Source of the DNA: Archivesica marissinica
Lineage: Eukaryota > Mollusca > Bivalvia > Venerida > Vesicomyidae
DNA length: 64,000 bases
Direction of reading: 5' to 3'
NCBI GenBank assembly: GCA_014843695.1
Contig: CM026403.1
Span: 5,971,281 to 6,035,280, forward strand
Below are positions 53,301 through 64,000 of this stretch, piece by piece. The position numbers and the translations under genes were made by a program. The notes below the pieces were generated by a model. That model saw nothing but the letters and a program-made list of their open reading frames with translations, was not told the origin of the DNA and did no database searches. Each line of letters starts with the position of its first letter. The first letter of the stretch is position 1.

Positions 53301-56300
53301 GCAGTGTGATAAGTTAGTAGTTCTATGCCAGGTCAAGTATGGCAGTGTGATAAGTTAGTAGTTCTATGGGAGGTCAAGTATGGAAGTGTGATAAGTTAGT
53401 AATTCTATGCTAGGTCAAGTATGGTAGTGTGATAAGTTAGTAGTTCTATGCTAGGTCAAGTATGGTAGTGTGATAAGTTAGTAGTTCTATGGAAGGTCAA
53501 GTATGGCAGTGTGATAAGTTAGTAGTTCTATGCTAGGTCAAGTATGGAAGTGTGATAAGTTGGTAGTTCTATGGAAGGTCAAGTATGGCAGTGTGATAAG
53601 TTAGTAGTTCTATGCTAGGTCAAGTATGGCAGTGTGATAAGTTAGTAGTTCTATGCTAGGTCAAGTATGGCAGTGTGATAAGTTAGTAGTTCTATGCTAG
53701 GTCAAGTATGATAAGTTAGTAGTTATATGTTAGGTCAAGTATGATTAGTTAGTAGTTCTATGTTAGGTCAAGTATAATTAGTTAGCAGTTCTTTACTAGG
53801 TCAAGTATGGCAGTGTGATAAGTTAGTAGTTCTACGTTAGGTCAAGTATGGAAGTGTGATAAGTTAGTAGTTCTATAGGTCAAGTATGGGTGTGATAAGT
53901 TAGTAGTTCTATGTTAGGTCAAGTATGGAAGTGTGATAAGTTAGTAGTTCTATGTTAGGTCAAGTATGGAAGTGTGATAAGTTAGTAGTTCTATGGGAGG
54001 TCAAGTATGGCAGTGTGATAAGTTAGTAGTTCTATGGGAGGTCAAGTATGGACGTGTGATAAGTTAGTAGTTCTATGCTAGGTCAAGTATGGCAGTGTGA
54101 TAAGTTAGTAGTTCTATGGGAGGTCAAGTATGGCAGTGTGATAAGTTAGTAGTTCTATGGGAGGTCAAGTATGGCAGTGTGATAAGTTAGTAGTTCTATG
54201 CTAGGTCAAGTATGGCAGTGTGATAAGTTAGAAGTTCTATGGGAGGTCAAGTATGGAAGTGTGATAAGTTAGTAGTTCTATGTTAGGTGAAGTATGGCAG
54301 TGTGATAAGTTAGTATTCTATGGGAGGTCAAATATGGCAGTGTGATAAGTTAGTAGTTCTATGAGAGGTCAAATATGGCAGTGTGATAAGTTAGTAGTTC
54401 TATGCTAGGTCAAGTATGGCAGTGTGATAAGTTAGTAGTTCTATGGGAGGTCAAGTATGGCAGTGTGAAATGTTAGTAGTTCTATGCTAGGTCAAGCGTG
54501 GAAGTGTGTTAAGTTAGTTGTTCTATGCTAGACCAAATATGGAAGTGTGATAAGTTAGTAGTTCTATGGGAGGTCAAGAATGAAAGTGTGATAAGTTAGT
54601 AGTTCTATGGGAGGTCAAGTATGGCAGTGTGATAAGTTAGTAGTTCTATGCTAGGTCAAGTTTAGTAGTGTGATAAGTTATTAGTTCTATGGGAGGTCAA
54701 GTATGGCAGTGTGATAAGTTAGTAGTTCTATGGGAGGTCAAGTATGGAAGTGTGATAAGTTAGTAGTTCTATGCTAGGTCAAGTATGGCAGTGTGATAAG
54801 TTAGTAGTTCTATGGGAGGTCAAGTATGGAAGTGTGATAAGTTAGTAGTTCTATGGGAGGTCAAGTATGGCAGTGTGATAAGTTAGTAGTTCTATGCTAG
54901 GTCAAGTATGGCAGTGTGATAAGCTAGTAGTTCTATGGGAGGACAAGTATGGCAGTGTGATAAGTTAGTAGTTCTATGGGAGGTCAAGTATGGCAGTGTG
55001 ATAAGTTAGTAGTTCTATGGGAGGTCAAGTATGGAAGTGTGATAAGTTAGTAGTTCTATGCTAGGTCAAGTATGGCAGTGTGATAAGTTAGTAGTTCTAT
55101 GCCAGGTCAAGTATGGCAGTGTGATAAGTTAGTAGTTCTATGGGAGGTCAAGTATGGAAGTGTGATAAGTTAGTAATTCTATGCTAGGTCAAGTATGGTA
55201 GTGTGATAAGTTAGTAGTTCTATGCTAGGTCAAGTATGGTAGTGTGATAAGTTAGTAGTTCTATGGAAGGTCAAGTATGGCAGTGTGATAAGTTAGTAGT
55301 TCTATGCTAGGTCAAGTATGGAAGTGTGATAAGTTAGTAGTTCTATGGAAGGTCAAGTATGGCAGTGTGATAAGTTAGTAGTTCTATGCTAGGTCAAGTA
55401 TGGCAGTGTGATAAGTTAGTAGTTCTATGCTAGGTCAAGTATGGCAGTGTGATAAGTTAGTAGTTCTATGCGAGGTCAAGTATGGCAGTGTGATAAGTTA
55501 GTAGTTCTATGCTAGGTCAAGTATGGCAGTGTGATAAGTTAGTAGTTCTATGGGAGGTCAAGTATGGCAGTGTGATAAGTTAGTAGTTCTATGCTAGGTC
55601 AAGTATGGCAGTGTGATAAGTTAGTAGTTCTATGGGAGGTCAAGTATGGCAGTGTGATAAGTTAGTAGTTCTATGGGAGGTCAAGTATGGCAGTGTGATA
55701 AGTTAGTAGTTCTATGTAGGTCAAGTATGGCAGTGTGATAAGTTAGTAGTTCTATGGGAGGTCAAGTATGGAGTGTGATAAGTTAGTAGTTCTATGGGAG
55801 GTCAAGTATGGCAGTGTGATAAGTTAGTAGTTCTATGGGAGGTCAAGTATGGAAGTGTGATAAGTTAGTAGTTCTATGGGAGGTCAAGTATGGCAGTGTG
55901 ATAAGTTAGTAGTTCTATGTAGGTCAAGTATGGCAGTGTGATAAGTTAGTAGTTCTATGCTAGGTCAAGTATGGCAGTGTGATAAGTTAGTAGTTCTATG
56001 GGAGGTCAAGTATGGCAGTGTGATAAGTTAGTAGTTCTATGGGAGGTCAAGTATGGAAGTGTGATAAGTTAGTAGTTCTATGCTAGGTCAAGTATGGCAG
56101 TGTGATAAGTTAGTAGTTCTATGCTAGGTCAAGTATGGCAGTGTGATAAGTTAGTAGTTCTATGCTAGGTCAAGTATGGCAGTGTGATAAGTTAGTAGTT
56201 CTATGCTAGGTCAAGTATGGCAGTGTGATAAGTTAGTAGTTCTATGCTAGGTCAAGTATGGCAGTGTGATAAGTTAGTAGTTCTATGCTAGGTCAAGTAT

Positions 56301-59300
56301 GGCAGTGTGATAAGTTAGTAGTTCTATGCTAGGTCAAGTATGGGTCAGTGGCAGTGTGATAAGTTAGTAGTTCTATGTAGGTCAAGTATGGAAGTGTGAT
56401 AAGTTAGTAGTTCTATGGTAGGTCAAGTATGGCAGTGTGATAAGTTAGTAGTTCTATGGTAGGTCAAGTATGGAAGTGTGATAAGTTAGTAGTTCTATGT
56501 TAGGTCAAGTATGGCAGTGTGATAAGTTAGTAGTTCTATGGGAGGTCAAGTATGGCAGTGTGATAAGTTAGTAGTTCTATGGGAGGTCAAGTATGGAAGT
56601 GTGATAAGTTAGTAGTTCTATGCTAGGTCAAGTATGGCAGTGTGATAAGTTAGTAGTTCTATGGGAGGTCAAGTATGGCAGTGTGATAAGTTAGTAGTTC
56701 TATGGGAGGTCAAGTATGGCAGTGTGATAAGTTAGTAGTTCTATGCTAGGTCAAGTATGGCAGTGTGATAAGTTAGTAGTTCTATGTAGGTCAAGTATGG
56801 AGTGTGATAAGTTAGTAGTTCTATTTTTGGGAGGTCAAGTATGGCAGTGTGATAAGTTAGTAGTTCTATGTAAGTTAGTAGTTCTATGTAGGTCAAGTAT
56901 GGCAGTGTGATAAGTTAGTAGTTCTATGGGAGGTCAAGTATGGCAGTGTGATAAGTTAGTAGTTCTATGGGAGGTCAAGTATGGCAGTGTGATAAGTTAG
57001 TAGTTCTATGGGAGGTCAAGTATGGAAGTGTGATAAGTTAGTAGTTCTATGCTAGGTCAAGTATGGCAGTGTGATAAGTTAGTAGTTCTATGGGAGGTCA
57101 AGTATGGCAGTGTGATAAGTTAGTAGTTCTATGCTAGGTCAAGTATGGCAGTGTGATAAGTTAGTAGTTCTATGCTAGGTCAAGTATGGCAGTGTGATAA
57201 GTTAGTAGTTCTATGGGAGGTCAAGTATGGAGTGTGATAAGTTAGTAGTTCTATGCTAGGTCAAGTATGGCAGTGTGATAAGTTAGTAGTTCTATGGGAG
57301 GTCAAGTATGGCAGTGTGATAAGTTAGTAGTTCTATGCTAGGTCAAGTATGGCAGTGTGATAAGTTAGTAGTTCTATGCTAGGTCAAGTATGGCAGTGTG
57401 ATAAGTTAGTAGTTCTATGGGAGGTCAAGTATGGAAGTGTGATAAGTTAGTAATTCTATGCTAGGTCAATATGGTAGTGTGATAAGTTAGTAGTTCTATG
57501 CTAGGTCAAGTATGGTAGTGTGATAAGTTAGTAGTTCTATGGAAGGTCAAGTATGGCAGTGTGATAAGTTAGTAGTTCTATGCTAGGTCAAGTATGGCAG
57601 TGTGATAAGTTAGTAGTTCTATGGTAGGTCAAGTATGGCAGTGTGATAAGTTAGTAGTTCTATGTTAGGTCAAGTATGGCAGTGTGATAAGTTAGTAGTT
57701 CTATGGGAGGTCAAGTATGGCAGTGTGATAAGTTAGTAGTTCTATGGGAGGTCAAGTATGGAAGTGTGATAAGTTAGTAGTTCTATGCTAGGTCAAGTAT
57801 GGCAGTGTGATAAGTTAGTAGTTCTATGGTAGGTCAAGTATGGCAGTGTGATAAGTTAGTAGTTCTATGCTAGGTCAAGTATGATATAGTAGTCTATTTA
57901 GGTCAAGTATGATTAGTTAGCAGTTCTTTCTAGGTCAAGTATGGCAGTGTGATAAGTTAGTAGTTCTATGTTAGGTCAAGTATGGAAGTGTGATAAGTTA
58001 GTAGTTCTATGTTAGGTCAAGTATGGAAGTGTGATAAGTTAGTAGTTCTATGTTAGGTCAAGTATGGAAGTGTGATAAGTTAGTAGTTCTATGTTAGGTC
58101 AAGTATGGAAGTGTGATAAGTTAGTAGTTCTATGGGAGGTCAAGTATGGCAGTGTGATAAGTTAGTAGTTCTATGGGAGGTCAAGTATGGAAGTGTGATA
58201 AGTTAGTAGTTCTATGCTAGGTCAAGTATGGCAGTGTGATAAGTTAGTAGTTCTATGCTAGGTCAAGTATGGCAGTGTGATAAGTTAGTAGTTCTATGGG
58301 AGGTCAAGTATGGCAGTGTGATAAGTTAGTAGTTCTATGCTAGGTCAAGTATGGCAGTGTGATAAGTTAGTAGTTCTATGGGAGGTCAAGTATGGCAGTG
58401 TGATAAGTTAGTAGTTCTATGCTAGGTCAAGTATGGCAGTGTGATAAGTTAGTAGTTCTATGTAGGTCAAGTATGGAGTGTGATAAGTTGTTTTTGGGTT
58501 TGGTGGTTAGTAGTTCTATGGGAGGTCAAGTATGGCAGTGTGATAAGTTAGTAGTTCTATGTAGGTCAAGTATGGAGGCAGTGTGATAAGTTAGTAGTTC
58601 TATGGGAGGTCAAGTATGGCAGTGTGATAAGTTAGTAGTTCTATGCTAGGTCAAGTATGGCAGTGTGATAAGTTAGTAGTTCTATGGGAGGTCAAGTATG
58701 GCAGTGTGATAAGTTAGTAGTTCTATGGGAGGTCAAGTATGGAAGTGTGATAAGTTAGTAGTTCTATGCTAGGTCAAGTATGGCAGTGTGATAAGTTAGT
58801 AGTTCTATGCTAGGTCAAGTATGGCAGTGTGATAAGTTAGTAGTTCTATGGGAGGTCAAGTATGGCAGTGTGTTTTCTATGTAGGTTATGGAGTGTGATA
58901 AGTTAGTAGTTCTATGGTAGGTCAAGTATGGCAGTGTGATAAGTTAGTAGTTCTATGCTAGGTCAAGTATGGCAGTGTGATAAGTTAGTAGTTCTATGGT
59001 AGGTCAAGTATGGCAGTGTGATAAGTTAGTAGTTCTATGCTAGGTCAAGTATGGCAGTGTGATAAGTTAGTAGTTCTATGCTAGGTCAAGTATGGCAGTG
59101 TGATAAGTTAGTAGTTCTATGGTAGGTCAAGTATGGCAGTGTGATAAGTTAGTAGTTCTATGGGAGGTCAAGTATGGAAGTGTGATAAGTTAGTAGTTCT
59201 ATGCTAGGTCAAGTATGGCAGTGTGATAAGTTAGTAGTTCTATGGGAGGTCAAGTATGGCAGTGTGATAAGTTAGTAGTTCTATGGGAGGTCAAGTATGG

Positions 59301-60446
59301 CAGTGTGATAAGTTAGTAGTTCTATGGGAGGTCAAGTATGGAAGTGTGATAAGTTAGTAGTTCTATGCTAGGTCAAGTATGGCAGTGTGATAAGTTAGTA
59401 GTTCTATGGGAGGTCAAGTATGGAAGTGTGATAAGTTAGTAGTTCTATGGGAGGTCAAGTATGGCAGTGTGATAAGTTAGTAGTTCTATGCTAGGTCAAG
59501 TATGGCAGTGTGATAAGTTAGTAGTTCTATGGGAGGTCAAGTATGGCAGTGTGATAAGTTAGTAGTTCTATGGGAGGTCAAGTATGGCAGTGTGATAAGT
59601 TAGTAGTTCTATGGGAGGTCAAGTATGGAAGTGTGATAAGTTAGTAGTTCTATGCCAGGTCAAGTATGGCAGTGTGATAAGTTAGTAGTTCTATGGGAGG
59701 TCAAGTATGGAAGTGTGATAAGTTAGTAATTCTATGCTAGGTCAAGTATGGTAGTGTGATAAGTTAGTAGTTCTATGCTAGGTCAAGTATGGTAGTGTGA
59801 TAAGTTAGTAGTTCTATGGAAGGTCAAGTATGGCAGTGTGATAAGTTAGTAGTTCTATGGAGGTCAAGTATGGAAGTGTGATAAGTTAGTAGTTCTATGC
59901 TAGGTCAAGTATGGCAGTGTGATAAGTTAGTAGTTCTATGCTAGGTCAAGTATGGCAGTGTGATAAGTAGTAGTTCTATGTGGTTTGTGTTAGTAGTTCT
60001 ATGGTAGGTCAAGTATGGCAGTGTGATAAGTTAGTAGTTCTATGCTAGGTCAAGTATGGCAGTGTGATAAGTTAGTAGTTCTATGGGAGGTCAAGTATGG
60101 AAGTGTGATAAGTTAGTAGTTCTATGGGAGGTCAAGTATGGCAGTGTGATAAGTTAGTAGTTCTATGTTAGGTCAAGTATGGCAGTGTGATAAGTTAGTA
60201 GTTCTATGGGAGGTCAAGTATGGTAGTGTGATAAGTTAGTAGTTCTATGTTAGGTCAAGTATGATAAGTTAGTAATTCTATGGTAGGTCAAGTATGGAAG
60301 TGTGATAAGTTAGTAGTTCTATGCTAGGTCAAGTATGGCAGTGTGATAAGTTAGTAGTTCTATGGGAGGTCAAGTATGGAAGTGTGATAAGTTAGTAGTT
60401 CTATGGTAGGTCAAGTATGGCAGTGTGATAAGTTAGTAGTTCTATG
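50332..60446. repeat. 41-bp minisatellite array Z, about 245 units, seeded on a splice donor
   Basis: The unit reads ATGGCAGTGTGATAAGTTAG, then TAGTTCTATGGGAGGTCAAG and T. The first copy is the end of Kazal exon 3 plus the intron start (ATGGCAGTGCG|GTAAGTTAGT...). In later copies GCGGTAAG has become GTGATAAG, which removes the donor GT. Higher-order blocks recur, for example units with TATGATTAGTTAG near 50850, 53740 and 57890. The right end is cut by the gap. Confidence 0.97.
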
Positions 60447-61446
60447 NNNNNNNNNNNNNNNNNNNNNNNNNNNNNNNNNNNNNNNNNNNNNNNNNNNNNN
60501 NNNNNNNNNNNNNNNNNNNNNNNNNNNNNNNNNNNNNNNNNNNNNNNNNNNNNNNNNNNNNNNNNNNNNNNNNNNNNNNNNNNNNNNNNNNNNNNNNNNN
60601 NNNNNNNNNNNNNNNNNNNNNNNNNNNNNNNNNNNNNNNNNNNNNNNNNNNNNNNNNNNNNNNNNNNNNNNNNNNNNNNNNNNNNNNNNNNNNNNNNNNN
60701 NNNNNNNNNNNNNNNNNNNNNNNNNNNNNNNNNNNNNNNNNNNNNNNNNNNNNNNNNNNNNNNNNNNNNNNNNNNNNNNNNNNNNNNNNNNNNNNNNNNN
60801 NNNNNNNNNNNNNNNNNNNNNNNNNNNNNNNNNNNNNNNNNNNNNNNNNNNNNNNNNNNNNNNNNNNNNNNNNNNNNNNNNNNNNNNNNNNNNNNNNNNN
60901 NNNNNNNNNNNNNNNNNNNNNNNNNNNNNNNNNNNNNNNNNNNNNNNNNNNNNNNNNNNNNNNNNNNNNNNNNNNNNNNNNNNNNNNNNNNNNNNNNNNN
61001 NNNNNNNNNNNNNNNNNNNNNNNNNNNNNNNNNNNNNNNNNNNNNNNNNNNNNNNNNNNNNNNNNNNNNNNNNNNNNNNNNNNNNNNNNNNNNNNNNNNN
61101 NNNNNNNNNNNNNNNNNNNNNNNNNNNNNNNNNNNNNNNNNNNNNNNNNNNNNNNNNNNNNNNNNNNNNNNNNNNNNNNNNNNNNNNNNNNNNNNNNNNN
61201 NNNNNNNNNNNNNNNNNNNNNNNNNNNNNNNNNNNNNNNNNNNNNNNNNNNNNNNNNNNNNNNNNNNNNNNNNNNNNNNNNNNNNNNNNNNNNNNNNNNN
61301 NNNNNNNNNNNNNNNNNNNNNNNNNNNNNNNNNNNNNNNNNNNNNNNNNNNNNNNNNNNNNNNNNNNNNNNNNNNNNNNNNNNNNNNNNNNNNNNNNNNN
61401 NNNNNNNNNNNNNNNNNNNNNNNNNNNNNNNNNNNNNNNNNNNNNN
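60447..61446. other. Assembly gap of 1000 N
   Basis: A placeholder of exactly 1000 undetermined bases. The array on its left (41-bp) and the array on its right (50-bp) are different repeats. Confidence 0.99.
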
Positions 61447-63590
61447 AGAGAGCAGTAGTCAGGTGGGGGTGCACCGGGATGCACTATGGATGGATTTGGT
61501 AGACTAGTCAGGTGGGGGTGCACCGGGATGTACTATAGATGGATCTGGTAGACTAGTCAGGTGGGGGGATGCACCGGGATGTACTATAGATGGATCTTGT
61601 AGACTAGTCTTGTGGGGGATGAACTATGGATGTATCTGGTAGACTAGTACGGTGGGGGATGCACCGGGATGTACTATGGATGGATCTGGTAGACTAGTCA
61701 GGTGGGGGATGCACCGGGATGTACTATGGATGGATCTGGTAGACTAGTCAGGTGGAGGATTCACTGGGATGCACTATTGATGGATCTGGTAGACTAGTCA
61801 GGTGGGGGATGCACTGGGATGTTCTATTGATGGATCTGGTAGACTAGTCAGGTGGGGGATGCACTATGGATGGATCTGGTAGACTAGTCATGTGGGGGAT
61901 GCACCGGGATGTACTATGGGTGGATCTGGTAGACTAGTCAGGTGGGGAATGCACTGGGATGCACTATGGATGTATCTGGTAGACTAGTCAGGTGGGGATG
62001 CACTAGGATGCACTATGGATGGATCTGGTAGACTAGTCAGGTGGGGGAATCACCGGGTTGCACTATGGATGGATCTGGTAGACTAGTCCGGTGGGGGGAT
62101 GCACCGGGATGCACTATGGGTGGATCTGTTAGACTAGTCAGGCGGGGGATTCACCGGGATGAACTATGGATGGATCTGGTAGACTAGTCATGTGGGGGAT
62201 GCACCGGGATGTACTATGGGTGGATCTGGTAGACTAGTCAGGTGGGGGATACACTGGGATGCACAATGGATGGATCTGGTAGACTAGTCCGGTGGGGGAT
62301 GCACCGGGATGTACTATAAATGGATCTGGTAGACTAGTCAGGTGGGGGATGCACCGGGATGTACTATGGATGGATCTGGTAGACTAGTCAGGTGGGGGGA
62401 TGCACTGGGATGTACTATAGATGGATCTGGTAGACTAGTCTTGTGGGGGATGCACTATGGGTGTATCTGGTAGACTAGTCCGGTGGGGGATGCACCGGGA
62501 TGCACTATGGATGGATCTGGTAGACTAGTCAGGTGGGGATGCACTAGGATGCATTATGGATGGATCTGGTAGACTATTCAGGTGGGGGATGCACTATGGA
62601 TGGATCTGGTAGACTAGTCATGTGGGGGATGCAACGGGGTGTACTATAGGTGAATCTGGTAGACTATTCAGGTGGAGGATTCACTGGGATGCACTATGGA
62701 TGTATCTGGTAGACTAGTCAGGTGGAGGATTCACTGGGATGCACTATGGATGTATCTGGTAGACTAGTCAGGTGGTGGATGCACTGGGATGCACTATGGA
62801 TGTATCTAGTAGACTAGTCAGGTGGGGGATACACTGCGATGCACTATGGATGGATCTGGTAGACTAGTCAGGTGGGGGGGATGCACTGGTATGCACTATG
62901 GATGGATCTGGTAGACTAGTCAGGTGGGGGTGCACCGGGATGTACTATAGGTGGATCTTGTAGGCTACTACGGTGGGGGATGCACCGGGGTGTACTATGG
63001 ATGGGTCTGGTAGACTAGTCAGGTGGGGGATGCACCGGGATGTACTATAGGTGGATCTGGTAGACTAGTCAGGTGGGGGATGCACCGGGATATACTATAG
63101 GTGAATCTTGTAGGCTAGTCCTGTGCGGGATGCACCGGGATGCACTATGGATGGATCTGGTAGACTAGTCAGGTGGGGGTGCACCGGGATGCACTATGGA
63201 TGGATCTGGTAGACTAGTCAGGTGGGGGGATGCACTGGTATACAATATGGATGGATCTGGTAGACTAGTCAGGTGGGGGATGCACTATGGATGTATATGG
63301 TAGACTAGTCCGGTGGGGGATGCACCGGGATGTACTATGGATGGATCTGGTAGACTAGTCAGGTGGGGGATGCACCGGGATGTACTATGGATGGATCTGG
63401 TAGGCTAGTCAGGTGGGGGATGCACCGGGATGCACTATGGATGGATCTGGTAGACTAGTCAGGTGGGGGATGCACCTGGATGTACTATAGGTGGATCTGG
63501 TAGGCTAATCAGGTGGGGGGATGCACCAGAATGCACTATGGATGTATATGGTAGACTAGTCCGGTGGGTGATGTACCGGGATGTACTAAT
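61447..63590. repeat. 50-bp minisatellite array X in inverted orientation, about 43 units
   Basis: The unit CAGGTGGGGGATGCACCGGG, then ATGCACTATGGATGGATCTG and GTAGACTAGT, is the reverse complement of the unit at 37705-43182, with the same variant types (TATAGGTG, CTTGTAGACTAG). It is G-rich on this strand and starts at the contig edge with a few irregular bases. Confidence 0.97.
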
Positions 63591-64000
63591 GTCAAGGCCG
63601 TCGCTGGAGCTATTTTGATGATACGCACGGCCAAATATGCTTGTTTGTCGAGTGAGCTTAGCGAGCGAGTACGCATTTCAATGCATTTTGTAACATACAA
63701 TTGCAGGACTAAAGTTCACACGACAAGCCGTATAAAGGTACACATTAAGGCTAGATATATAATATACATGATCTATCGCCCTTATCAATTAAACAAGCAC
63801 GTAAAATAGCACACACTAAATTTAGAGGAGCACGATATTTGCAATGGGCTCAATTATTCCGCCACTCCACACATCACGGCGCCTATGTATCCCTACTACC
63901 CCCGCCCCCCGGGGTTTTAAATTTTAATGCATTTTTGAAGTTTTCTTCTTTTTTTTCATTTTCTGAGACAAATGATACGCATGTGCATACTTGCGAATGC
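63591..64000. other. Right flank, no gene seen
   Basis: Unique-looking sequence after the array, with a short CGAGTGAGCTTAGCGAGCGAG motif near 63649. An 81-codon open stretch starting in the array has no family features. Confidence 0.45.

Noticed and set aside
60401..61523. Frames of about 350-370 codons across the second gap
   Set aside because: Composed of N with repeat sequence at each end.
1..64000. CRISPR arrays among the tandem repeats
   Set aside because: Repeats are head to tail with no unique spacers, and the genome is eukaryotic.

Overview
The window looks like animal nuclear DNA, most likely from a marine invertebrate and probably a mollusc such as a bivalve. The supporting signs are spliceosomal exons with GT-AG borders, several tRNA-derived SINE families, CR1/L2-like LINEs, foldback/MULE-like DNA transposons, AT-rich spacers and very heavy minisatellite content. 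The species assignment is inference. There are no prokaryotic features. Two runs of exactly 1000 N (36705-37704 and 60447-61446) are scaffold gaps, so the window is three contigs.

Host genes are few and thinly spread between repeats. I found three partial genes by matching splice sites and reading-frame phase. (1) A minus-strand gene of unknown function: first coding exon 14615-14785, then 12061-12168 and 4534-4674, all phase 0, continuing beyond the left edge. (2) A plus-strand gene with exons 33042-33126 and 36448-36578, whose product resembles the first helices of a CARD/death-fold domain. (3) A plus-strand secreted Kazal-type protein: signal-peptide exon 44892-44934, then 48520-48637 and 50230-50344. 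These join in phase to give a six-position Kazal cysteine pattern, except that one cysteine position is an in-frame TGA.

Roughly half of the sequenced bases are tandem arrays: a 52/56-bp array at 7.2-11.9 kb, a 54-bp array at 33.7-36.4 kb, a 50-bp array at 37.7-43.2 kb and again inverted at 61.4-63.6 kb, a 60/46-bp array at 43.4-44.8 kb, a 54-bp array at 45.3-48.3 kb and a 41-bp array of about 10 kb at 50.3-60.4 kb. The long open frames they create follow from unit length and lack of stop codons and are not genes.

Transposable elements fill 13-32 kb. A 7.1-kb inverted-repeat element (21252-28382, 8-bp target duplication) contains LINE fragments. One of these fragments is itself interrupted by a nearly full-length LINE that has a 2A-like NPGP motif, a PHD finger, an APE endonuclease and a reverse transcriptase. 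A second foldback/Phantom-like element (15850-16930, 9-bp target duplication) has terminal inverted repeats made of tandem repeats and a piece of MULE transposase. A tRNA-SINE family shares its 3' tail, including a GCGA-loop hairpin, with one of the LINEs.

The most interesting pattern is that three separate arrays contain copies of exon-intron borders: the Kazal exon-3 donor, the CARD-like exon donor and the minus-gene exon-3 acceptor. In the 41-bp array the donor GT appears as AT throughout. The orientation of the 50-bp arrays also suggests that the middle contig (37705-60446) is placed backwards in the scaffold.
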